From positions 1-5,605 of the forward strand of contig JAKBBS010000213.1 in NCBI GenBank assembly GCA_021808425.1: 5,605 nt of DNA, written 5' to 3'. Positions within the stretch are counted from its first letter, which is position 1. Every line of letters starts with the position of its first letter. Both the position numbers and the translations under genes were made by a program. The DNA is from Actinomycetes bacterium (GTDB taxonomy: Bacteria > Actinomycetota > Acidimicrobiia > Acidimicrobiales > Palsa-688). The notes below the pieces were generated by a model. It made no database searches and was not told the DNA's origin. It was given only the letters and a program-made list of their open reading frames with translations. Shown piece after piece: positions 1-5,143 of this stretch.

Positions 1-19
1 TCGACGCAGAAGAACCCGC

Positions 20-1438
20 TTAGATCGACGGCTTCCGGCCGGACCAGGGCAATGCCTGCTCGATCTGGGACGCGATGCGGATCAGCAACGCCTCGTCCCA
101 CGGGCCTGCAACCACCTGGACGCCCACTGGCACTCCCCCTGCTGTCATGTGGGTCGGCAGGGAGATCGCAGGCTGGCCGGTCATGTTGAACCCAGCCGTC
201 AACGCCGCCATCTGGAACACCTTGAGCGACGGTCCGGATCCGTCGTTGGCGTGCACTTCGGCGAGGATCTCACCCGTCTTCGGGGGCGTGATCGTCATGG
301 TCGGCGATACCAGCAGGTCGAACTCGCCACCCCAGCGCGCCACCATGCGGCGAGTGAAACGCTGCAGGCGGTGCACTGCGTCCACATAGGTGAGGCTGTC
401 AATGGCCGCCGCCGCCGCACGGGCCCTTCGAATGTGCGGCTCGGTCCTGTCCCAGTCGATGTCGTGGTAGTCCGCCAAGCCCGAGTTGACGACCGACATG
501 AACGATGCCAGAAAATCGTCCGCCACGTCGAACGCGACAACCGAGACGTGGTGGCCGAGCTGCTCCAAGGCGGTGCCAACGCCGCGGACCGCATCGAGGC
601 AGTCACTTGCCATCGGAAGGCCGAACGGCGAAGTCTCGATGAGACCGATCCGCAGGCTTCCAGGGTCGACGCCGACCTCCATCGAGTAGGGACGAACCGG
701 TGGCGGGGCGTTATACCACTGGCCCCGGTCGAAGCCGCTGATCGCGTCGAGGACCGCAGCCGTGTCCGCGACGTCACGGGTGACGACGCCCTCGACCGAG
801 CCACCCTCCCAGCTGTTGTAGTGCGCAGGAACGCGGCCCCTGCTCACCTTGAGCCCCACGAGCCCGCAGCACGACGCAGGGATCCGGATCGACCCTCCAC
901 CGTCGTTTGCGTGCGCGAGCGGGAACATCCCAGACGCGACAGCCGCGCCCGCTCCGCCACTCGACCCGCCGGGTGTCAGATCAAGATTCCACGGATTTCG
1001 TGTCAAGCCGTAGCGGTCGTTCTCGGCGACGGTTATCGGCCCGAACTCCGGGGTGTTCGTGCGTGAAGCGAGGACGAACCCGGCCCGCTCGAAGGCTTCC
1101 ACGACAAGGGCGCTTTCGTCCGAGCGCCCCGCTGGCGCCCCCCAAGACCCGTAGGTGACGGGCCAGCCGGCGACTGGTGTCAAGTCTTTGATCGGTATAG
1201 GAACTCCGTGGAAAGCCGGCAGGTCGGCCGGCTCGACCCTGAGCACCGCGTCAGCCGCGTCACGGGCCTTCCGTCGGGCTTCGTCGTCGTCACGCCACAC
1301 GACCGCGTTGACCTGACCGTTGAGAGAATCCACGCGCTCGAGGCAGGCATCGAGCACCTCCACCGGGCTTAGGGCCCGTTCCCGTATGGCTACAGCCAAC
1401 GAAAGAGCAGATGCACCTACGACGTCCGTGTTCCCCAT
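20..1438 (-). CDS. Amidase-signature family hydrolase
   Basis: This 472-residue protein is a complete amidase-signature enzyme, which hydrolyses a carboxamide bond to acid and ammonia or amine, probably in the cytosol as no signal peptide is visible. The Ser-cisSer-Lys triad can be assigned: Lys84 in VPIPIKDL, cis-Ser159 in the TPGGSSGG signature (156-162), and nucleophile Ser183 in [12 protein letters not shown] (178-189). Supporting family motifs are [10 protein letters not shown] (124-133), [12 protein letters not shown] (147-158), LLVSPTM (375-381) and GQPAISLP (421-428). The length is normal for the family. The start at 1438 is ATG and has a -10-like TATTGT 7 nt upstream, which fits leaderless translation. 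It lies 34 nt downstream of the YceI gene on the same strand, so read-through is also possible. The substrate cannot be told from sequence: aliphatic amides, cyclic amides of the NylA type, or peptide amides are all possible. Gln/Asn-tRNA amidotransferase subunit A is unlikely because no gatC or gatB is adjacent. Confidence 0.95.
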   Translation of the reverse strand: MGNTDVVGASALSLAVAIRERALSPVEVLDACLERVDSLNGQVNAVVWRDDDEARRKARDAADAVLRVEPADLPAFHGVPIPIKDLTPVAGWPVTYGSWGAPAGRSDESALVVEAFERAGFVLASRTNTPEFGPITVAENDRYGLTRNPWNLDLTPGGSSGGAGAAVASGMFPLAHANDGGGSIRIPASCCGLVGLKVSRGRVPAHYNSWEGGSVEGVVTRDVADTAAVLDAISGFDRGQWYNAPPPVRPYSMEVGVDPGSLRIGLIETSPFGLPMASDCLDAVRGVGTALEQLGHHVSVVAFDVADDFLASFMSVVNSGLADYHDIDWDRTEPHIRRARAAAAAIDSLTYVDAVHRLQRFTRRMVARWGGEFDLLVSPTMTITPPKTGEILAEVHANDGSGPSLKVFQMAALTAGFNMTGQPAISLPTHMTAGGVPVGVQVVAGPWDEALLIRIASQIEQALPWSGRKPSI

Positions 1439-1445
1439 GGTCGAA

Positions 1446-1451
1446 ACAATA
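1446..1451 (-). promoter_or_regulatory. Predicted -10 box for the amidase gene (leaderless)
   Basis: TATTGT on the minus strand is followed by exactly 7 nt and then the ATG of the amidase gene. There is no Shine-Dalgarno in the gap. A TANNNT box at this distance would put the transcription start on the start codon. No good -35 is visible. It lies between the YceI stop codon and the amidase start, so the amidase may be transcribed on its own. Confidence 0.5.
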
Positions 1452-1472
1452 CCGCCCGCCCCGGTGCGCGTT

Positions 1473-2288
1473 TCAGAAGGTTCCCGGTACGTACAGCGTG
1501 GTAGTCGTCGGAGCCACCTTCACCGGCTGAAGCGGTTGGCCTTCGGCGTTTGAGCGCACGAAATGCAGTAGCAGTTCTAGGGTGCCCGAACTACCTACTC
1601 TCGCCACGGCGAAGTTCGGGGAGGGGATCTTCCACAACGAGAAAGTGATGGGTATTGCAGCACTCACGTCGATACCCCCTGCGACCCGCTCCGCGTGCAG
1701 CGCGAAGGTGACGCTGCGGGTGACACCTCGCATGGTGAGGGCCCCAGTCGCCGTCTTCGAGATGATGTGGCCTAGCGCCGGCAGCGGCCCTATGGACAGC
1801 GGATCAGCCAAGCTGAACGAACTGTGCGGGTACTTGTAAGTCTCCATTATGTAGCCGCGAAACTGTGCGTCGCGTGCGCCTTGGTCGGACTTTACCGTCG
1901 CCATGTCGACGCTGAAGCTCGCCGCTGTGACTGTCGAACCCGAGATCACCATCTCACCGCTGACCGCCGACGTGCGTCCCACAGCCGTGTGGGCCTGACC
2001 GAAGAGGTACTCGCCGACCCGGTAGCCGACCTGCGATCCCGCCGAGATCGTCCACGGTCCGCTCACAGGTCCTGGGGCCACCAGGCCTGAAGCAGCGCTC
2101 GCGACACTTGGGAGGCGTAGCTTCGCCGGCGCCGAACCCAAAAAGACGTCGAGGAAAAGGTAGGGCCCTCCCACCAGAACGAGAGCCGTGATGCCAAGCG
2201 CTACAGCCACCCACTTCACGGGGTACGTACGCCCAACCGGACGGTCGGAACCCACCCGTTTCATCCTCCGCTGGCCGACATCCTGCAC
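1473..2288 (-). CDS. Membrane-anchored YceI-domain protein
   Basis: This 271-residue protein has a short basic N-terminus (K10, R11, R16, R20, K25), one hydrophobic membrane segment (about 26-50), a linker rich in Ala, Ser, Pro and Gly, and a YceI-like domain at about 78-245. The YceI domain is an extended lipocalin-like beta barrel; characterised members bind polyisoprenoid or quinone-type lipids. Family hallmarks seen here are GPWTISAGSQVGYRV at the domain start, the FSVDMATVKSDQGARDAQF segment (125-143), and TGALTMRGVTRSVTF (181-195) in the second half. The barrel is predicted outside the membrane, anchored by the N-terminal helix. The start chosen is GTG at 2288; an internal ATG at codon 9 with GGAGG directly against it is an alternative that would not change the topology. 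A low-complexity tail (residues 246-271, with TTTT) follows the domain. The ligand and physiological role are unknown; the amidase downstream gives no clear clue. Confidence 0.93.
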   Translation of the reverse strand: MQDVGQRRMKRVGSDRPVGRTYPVKWVAVALGITALVLVGGPYLFLDVFLGSAPAKLRLPSVASAASGLVAPGPVSGPWTISAGSQVGYRVGEYLFGQAHTAVGRTSAVSGEMVISGSTVTAASFSVDMATVKSDQGARDAQFRGYIMETYKYPHSSFSLADPLSIGPLPALGHIISKTATGALTMRGVTRSVTFALHAERVAGGIDVSAAIPITFSLWKIPSPNFAVARVGSSGTLELLLHFVRSNAEGQPLQPVKVAPTTTTLYVPGTF

Positions 2289-2294
2289 CTCTCC

Positions 2295-2300
2295 AGTATC
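2295..2300 (-). promoter_or_regulatory. Possible -10 box for the YceI gene
   Basis: GATACT on the minus strand ends 6 nt before the GTG start of the YceI gene. It deviates from TANNNT at the first base, so it is weaker than the other boxes in this window. The intervening GGAGAG resembles a Shine-Dalgarno but is too close to GTG at 2288 to serve it normally. It sits in the 113-nt divergent gap shared with the dehydrogenase promoter. Confidence 0.3.
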
Positions 2301-2388
2301 GCCTGCGATCCCACGTAGCGGTCACCGGGTGGCGGGGTCCGGGACGGACCTCCTTCTCTGCCATGACCGTGAAGCGATGCGAGGTCCC

Positions 2389-2394
2389 TAGTCT
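2389..2394 (+). promoter_or_regulatory. Predicted -10 box for the dehydrogenase gene (leaderless)
   Basis: TAGTCT is followed by 7 nt and then ATG at 2402. No Shine-Dalgarno precedes this ATG or the in-frame ATG at 2363. The box therefore decides the start: transcription would begin at the 2402 ATG, and the 13 extra codons from 2363 would lie upstream of the transcript. No convincing -35 is seen. Confidence 0.5.
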
Positions 2395-2401
2395 TGACGC
2401 C

Positions 2402-3148
2402 ATGACAACCTCAGGGATCGCAGTCATCACAGGCGCCTCGAGCGGCATCGGCGCGGCGGCCGCTCGCCGACTGGCCTCCGACGGCTTCCAGGTCGTCCTC
2501 GGGGCGCGCCGGGTGGAGCGGATCACGGAAATCGCCTCCGAGCTCGCCAACGGCGCCACAGCGAGCTACCTCGACGTAACGGACCCCGCTTCGGTGGAGG
2601 AGTTCTGCTCGGCCGTCGGCGAGCACTGCAGACTTCTCGTCAACAACGCCGGGGGCGCACTCGGCCTCGGACCGATCGGCGAAGCCGACGAGAAGCAGTG
2701 GCAGACCATGTACGACACGAACGTCATGGGGCTGATGAGAATGACCCGGGCACTCCTCCCAAAGCTCATAGCGTCAGGAGACGGTCACGTGATCAACGTC
2801 GGATCGGTCGCAGCTTTCGAGCCCTACGCCGGGGGCGCCGGGTACAACGCCGCGAAGCACGCGGCGCGCGCCGTGACCGACGTGCTGCGTCTCGAGCTCG
2901 TCGGCAAGCCGGTGCGCATCAGCGAAGTCGACCCGGGCCTGGTCGAAACCGAATTCTCCCTGGTCCGCTTCGACGGCGACGAAGAGCGGGCCAGCTCCGT
3001 CTACCGGGGCCTTACCCCCTTGAGCGCCGACGACGTCGCCGACGTGATCAGCTTCGTCGCTACAAGGCCTAGCCACGTGGACATAGATCAGGTGGTGATC
3101 CGGCCCCGCGCCCAAGCGCGGGTGTGGCTGGTGCACCGCGAACCGTAG
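2402..3148 (+). CDS. Short-chain dehydrogenase/reductase, YdfG-like
   Basis: This 248-residue classical SDR is a cytosolic NAD(P)-dependent oxidoreductase. All landmarks are present: the cofactor-binding TGASSGIG (10-17), the acidic D58 in LDVTD, NNAG (81-84), N107 in YDTNVMG, catalytic Ser135 in NVGSVAAF, and Tyr148-x3-Lys152 in GYNAAKHA, followed by DPGLVETEF (178-186). Arg36-Arg37 after the second strand (LGARRVER) favour NADP(H). The C-terminal VDIDQVVIRPRAQA resembles the end of YdfG-type enzymes, which oxidise serine, 3-hydroxy acids or related short hydroxyacids, so that subgroup is the best guess; the true substrate is unknown. ATG at 2402 is preferred over ATG at 2363 because it begins directly before the Rossmann fold as in homologues and has a -10 box 7 nt upstream. 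The gene is divergent from the YceI gene and convergent with the tRNA, 30 nt away; no strong terminator separates them. Confidence 0.95.
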   Translation: MTTSGIAVITGASSGIGAAAARRLASDGFQVVLGARRVERITEIASELANGATASYLDVTDPASVEEFCSAVGEHCRLLVNNAGGALGLGPIGEADEKQWQTMYDTNVMGLMRMTRALLPKLIASGDGHVINVGSVAAFEPYAGGAGYNAAKHAARAVTDVLRLELVGKPVRISEVDPGLVETEFSLVRFDGDEERASSVYRGLTPLSADDVADVISFVATRPSHVDIDQVVIRPRAQARVWLVHREP

Positions 3149-3178
3149 CGACTCGGGTGCAGTGGCACTACGGGTGGC

Positions 3179-3270
3179 TGGCGGAGAGGGGGGGATTTGA
3201 ACCCCCGGACCCGGTCTCCCAAGTCAACTCATTAGCAGTGAGTCCGATTCGGCCACTCTCGCACCTCTCC
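3179..3270 (-). tRNA. tRNA-Ser(GCT), with encoded CCA
   Basis: On the minus strand a complete class II tRNA runs from 3270 to 3179. The 7-bp acceptor stem pairs GGAGAGG (3270-3264) with CCTCTCC (3189-3183), followed by discriminator G (3182) and encoded CCA (3181-3179). The anticodon stem is ACTCA/TGAGT around loop CTGCTAA, with anticodon GCT at 3236-3234, reading AGC and AGT. The T-arm is GGGGG-TTCAAAT-CCCCC. A roughly 20-nt variable region between the anticodon and T stems is the serine long arm. A -10-like TACAGT (3284-3279) lies 8 nt upstream of the 5' end, but the -35 is unclear. No second copy of the tRNA 3' end is visible in the window, so there is no direct evidence of an integrated element using this gene. 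Confidence 0.98.
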
Positions 3271-3328
3271 TCTCCCACCACTGTAGTCAACGGGGCCGCG
3301 TTGCACGATGATCTCGGTACGCTAGGCG

Positions 3329-3574
3329 TTGCGGGTGGCCATCCCTGGCGTCGGGGAGATGACCGTGGCTTCTCTGGCCGACGTGATTCGCTCCAAGCGT
3401 GCCGCCGGACGACAGAAGGATCTGCAGGCGCTCCCCGCCTTGCAGAGACGCCTTACCGCACAAGGCCACCAGTCCCCTGCCTTTGAGCTCGGCGAACTGA
3501 CCCAACGGACCGCAGAGCGTTTCGGACTCCACGGCCCCACCGCCGGCTCTTCCAACATGGAGGGGGGCGCCTGA
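3329..3574 (+). pseudogene. C-terminal remnant of a nucleotidyltransferase (possible TA toxin tail)
   Basis: The 81-codon frame carries a recognisable nucleotidyltransferase tail: MTVASLADVIRSKRAAG (11-27) followed by RQKDLQALPAL (28-38), including the conserved Lys23, Lys30-Asp31 and Leu-Pro. Small bacterial nucleotidyltransferases of toxin-antitoxin type commonly end with this VASLxDxIRSKxAAxRxKD segment. The catalytic GS...D(x)D core, expected well upstream, is absent, since only about 60 nt separate the frame from the tRNA 5' end. The nominal start is TTG at 3329 with no Shine-Dalgarno. In the adjacent frame, 3301-3330 reads LHDDLGTLGV, which joins plausibly to RVAIPGVGEMTV if one base near 3331 is skipped, suggesting a frameshift as well as truncation. 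No antitoxin partner is found nearby. It could instead be translated as a short peptide, but activity is not expected. Confidence 0.6.
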
Positions 3575-4003
3575 GGTCTGCGCCGCCGTCAAGCGGTCGT
3601 AGCGAATACGAGTGGCCGGTGTGTTCCTGGCACTAAGCGGGATCCCTCGGCGGCGGACTCACCTTCAGTGCCTTGGCAGCGCAGCCTGCGGCGGCGGCGG
3701 CGACGACAAGTCTCGTCCTGTACACCCGGCTACTACGAGTCGGGTAGTGGTTGTACCGCAGCCCCTCCGGAGGACGTCTCGAGGTTGGTAACTTTATGAT
3801 TTTTATCTAGATTTATCGAGAATAGATAAACCTGTATAGAAAAGATAAAGTTCGCGTGTGGACCCGATCCGGAACCCCTACACGCCGAACGCAGGGGCAC
3901 AACCACCCGCCGTGGTGGGCCGCAATGCACAGCTCAGCAACCGGATCTAGATCGTGTCCTCACAGAACACGAGATTTCGACCACCAGCCTGTAGCTCTAT
4001 CGG
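3575..4003. other. Non-coding stretch rich in small dyads
   Basis: I see no convincing gene here. It opens with GC-rich sequence including five GCG triplets (3688-3702). It then holds a hairpin at 3720-3756 (GTACA/TGTAC, CC/GG and CTAC/GTAG arms), an AT-rich inverted repeat at 3790-3852 (listed separately), an 8-bp dyad with one G-T pair at 3854-3861/3878-3885, a 5-bp hairpin ACCAC/GTGGT at 3902-3916, a 10-bp palindrome GATCTAGATC at 3944-3953, and CGTGT/ACACG at 3953-3971. Frames crossing it lack start signals and recognisable motifs. It may be eroded coding sequence, or a control or recombination region. Confidence 0.5.
3790..3852. repeat. AT-rich 63-nt imperfect inverted repeat
   Basis: The left arm 3790-3817 and right arm 3825-3852 match as inverted repeats at 22 of 28 positions by hand count, around a 7-nt centre. 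The outer 8 bp (AACTTTAT/ATAAAGTT) and the inner 6 bp (TTTATC/GATAAA) are perfect. A second register pairs TTTATCTA (3802-3809) with TAGATAAA (3823-3830). The hexamer TTTATC occurs twice on each strand, 10 nt apart on the plus strand and 19 nt apart on the minus strand. The segment is strongly AT-rich within a GC-rich window. It has no following T-run, so it does not look like a simple terminator. An operator, recombination site or nucleoid-protein site are possibilities; none is proven. Confidence 0.7.
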
Positions 4004-4312
4004 TTGTCGAAGAGCGTCGTCTCCGCCAGAGGAGGTGCACTGACTGGCTCATGGCCCAGCGAGCATCGGCGGGAACTCGGCCGACGTCTCCTCGAATTTG
4101 CGCCGTCCGTTCAGGTGGTGCCAATTCAGGCAATCGCGTACCATATTGCTGAGATCGCCGACGCTCACCGCGTCTTCACCTTGGGTGCCGAGGCCGCCGC
4201 TGCAGCCGAGCAATTGAGGGCGACCCTCTACGTGTGGGAAGGCGATCACGGCCCTGGCATCAAAGGCGCCGTGATCTCAGTCGGCGCTATATACGAGACC
4301 GTCACCCGATAA
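4004..4312 (+). CDS. Hypothetical protein, doubtful
   Basis: I do not recognise this 102-codon frame. It has no cysteine pairs, signal peptide or membrane helix. The middle is helix-like with an alanine-rich run (AEAAAAAEQL, about 62-71), and the end (LYVWEGDHGPGIKGAVISVG, about 75-94) is beta-like with glycines. Codon third positions are moderately GC-rich, which gives mild support for coding. The start is unclear: TTG at 4004 has no ribosome site, while a strong Shine-Dalgarno-like AGAGGAGGTG at 4028-4037 is followed in this frame only by CTG at 4040, and the nearest ATG (4051) is in another frame that stops at 4152. That arrangement suggests either an unusual start or a gene broken by a frameshift. 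It sits between decayed genes, so it may itself be a remnant. Confidence 0.3.
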   Translation: MSKSVVSARGGALTGSWPSEHRRELGRRLLEFAPSVQVVPIQAIAYHIAEIADAHRVFTLGAEAAAAAEQLRATLYVWEGDHGPGIKGAVISVGAIYETVTR

Positions 4313-4444
4313 ACGCGCCCATGCTCCGCTGTGATAACCGCTCCTATCGCCGACGTGAACGCCCATTCGGAGATCGGAGTTCTTTGGCACTTTCGGCCTG
4401 CTGAAGGGCGGCGGCACGCTGCCTTGCCGAACTGAGGAGAACGA

Positions 4445-4826
4445 TCAGGTTCGTAGGTCTTCGACCGGCCACCTTGGATCGCCGTCCAAGATCTCGGGGG
4501 CGTCTGTCAAGAGCATCGCGCCGTGAGCAATCGCCGTGGCCACCGCAAAGGCGTCAGCGTATGCCACGGCGTACCTCGCCTTGATGTGGGCTGCCTCGAG
4601 GACGCGGACGTCGGTGGGCAGATCCAGCGTGACGCGCCGGCGAAGTTCCCGGACGACGTGACGAGCTTGACCAGAGCCGGCTCGGCGCTCGACGATGCAG
4701 GCCACCTCACCGAGGTTGATCCAGCTCATGACCGGGCGATGTCATAGCTGCCTCCACCCGGGCGGCAGCCGGCTCGTCACCGTCAAGCCAGCACAGGACC
4801 GCCCAAGAGTCGAGGCAATCGGTCAA
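4445..4826 (-). pseudogene. vapC: PIN-domain toxin (VapC-like), frameshifted
   Basis: The gene would encode a PIN-domain endoribonuclease, the toxin of a VapBC pair. The N-terminal part, read from TTG at 4826, gives LTDCLDSWAVLCWLDGDEPA and runs to VEAAM. The rest lies in another frame: RPVMSWINLGEVACIVERR followed later by YADAFAVATAIAHGAMLLTD to the stop at 4445. Joining them requires skipping one base near 4742, so a single-base insertion (or two-base loss) has broken the gene. Conserved PIN acids are visible: Asp in LDSWA, Glu in NLGEV and Asp in YADAFAVA. Where relatives usually have TGDPE this protein has TDAPE, so the last acidic site is altered or displaced. The TTG start overlaps the antitoxin stop (TTGA, 4826-4823), the usual coupled VapB-VapC order. 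A weak hairpin (CGGCA/TGCCG, 4429-4412) follows but has no T-run. Confidence 0.85.
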
Positions 4827-5047
4827 CGATCGATTTCGGACCGGTGGTCTGCCTCCAACTCGGACACGAGTCCTAACCCGGCCAACGACCCCCGCAGCGT
4901 CGGATAGCCCCGCACCGGTAGCAGACTTACTGCGTCGGCGTTCTCGTCGAAAGTGAACTCGACCTCGTCCCCGGGGCCGATCCCGAGCCGATCGCGAAGG
5001 TCTTTGGGGATTACCACCTAGCCCTTGGCGCCCACCCGGTGAGTCAA
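4823..5047 (-). pseudogene. vapB: AbrB-type antitoxin (VapB-like) with amber stop
   Basis: This is the DNA-binding antitoxin partner of the PIN toxin. From TTG at 5047 the frame reads MTHRVGAKG, then TAG (5020-5018), then VVIPKDLRDRLGIGPGDEVEF and onward for 64 codons. The SpoVT/AbrB swapped-hairpin domain has KGQVVIPK at this spot, so the stop replaces the conserved Gln codon, probably CAG to TAG by one C-to-T change. The rest, including the C-terminal toxin-binding tail (about 35 residues ending EADHRSEIDR), is intact. A GTG directly after the stop, with AAGGG 4 nt upstream of it, could allow restart at 5017, but that product would lack the first strand of the DNA-binding fold. The intact length would be 74 codons, normal for the family. 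A promoter-like box lies 7 nt before the TTG. Readthrough by an amber suppressor is possible but unsupported. Confidence 0.85.
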
Positions 5048-5076
5048 ACCGTGGAGTATAACCGTGGAGTATAACC
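5047..5076 (-). repeat. 13-bp tandem repeat carrying duplicated -10 boxes before vapB
   Basis: A 13-bp unit (AACCGTGGAGTAT on the plus strand) is repeated 2.3 times without a mismatch. On the minus strand each full unit contains TATACT, at 5060-5055 and 5073-5068. The inner box is 7 nt from the TTG start of the antitoxin gene, the spacing of a leaderless promoter. The upstream copy would start transcription inside the repeat. An 8-bp palindrome TGCCGGCA (5084-5091) lies just beyond and could be an operator. VapBC operons normally repress themselves at such sites, so the repeat could be a paired operator; that is inference. Confidence 0.75.
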
Positions 5077-5143
5077 AAAATAGTGCCGGCAAGAGTTAGC
5101 GAAGAACCTCGAGCGCTCTGCGAAAGCAAACGGCGTGGATGTC

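Noticed and set aside
149..1066. 305-codon plus-strand open frame opposite the amidase gene
   Set aside because: It is antisense to a fully supported amidase, its product is rich in Arg and Asp-Arg strings typical of GC-rich shadow frames, and it has no recognisable domain.
3157..3168. GTGC/GCAC hairpin as terminator of the dehydrogenase gene
   Set aside because: The stem is only 4 bp and has no T-run, so it is too weak to call.
3285..3290. TTGACT upstream of the tRNA as a -35 box
   Set aside because: A -10 at normal spacing would fall inside the tRNA gene; the nearer TACAGT has no matching -35.
3688..3702. Five GCG triplets as a microsatellite
   Set aside because: Fifteen bases of GCG is common by chance in GC-rich DNA and there is no sign of a function.
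3733..3930. 65-codon minus-strand frame through the AT-rich dyad
   Set aside because: The Phe/Ile/Asn-rich middle is just the translation of the AT-rich inverted repeat, with unrelated Arg/Pro-rich ends and no start signal.
3989..4016. tRNA D-arm-like string (TAGCTCTATCGGTTG, later GAGC)
   Set aside because: The loop between the paired GCTC and GAGC is too long for a D-loop and no acceptor, anticodon or T-arm can be drawn around it.
3856..4152. 98-codon plus-strand frame starting with GTG
   Set aside because: Low-complexity Arg/Thr/Ser composition, no motif, no start signal; it only matters as the frame of the ATG at 4051 near the orphan Shine-Dalgarno.
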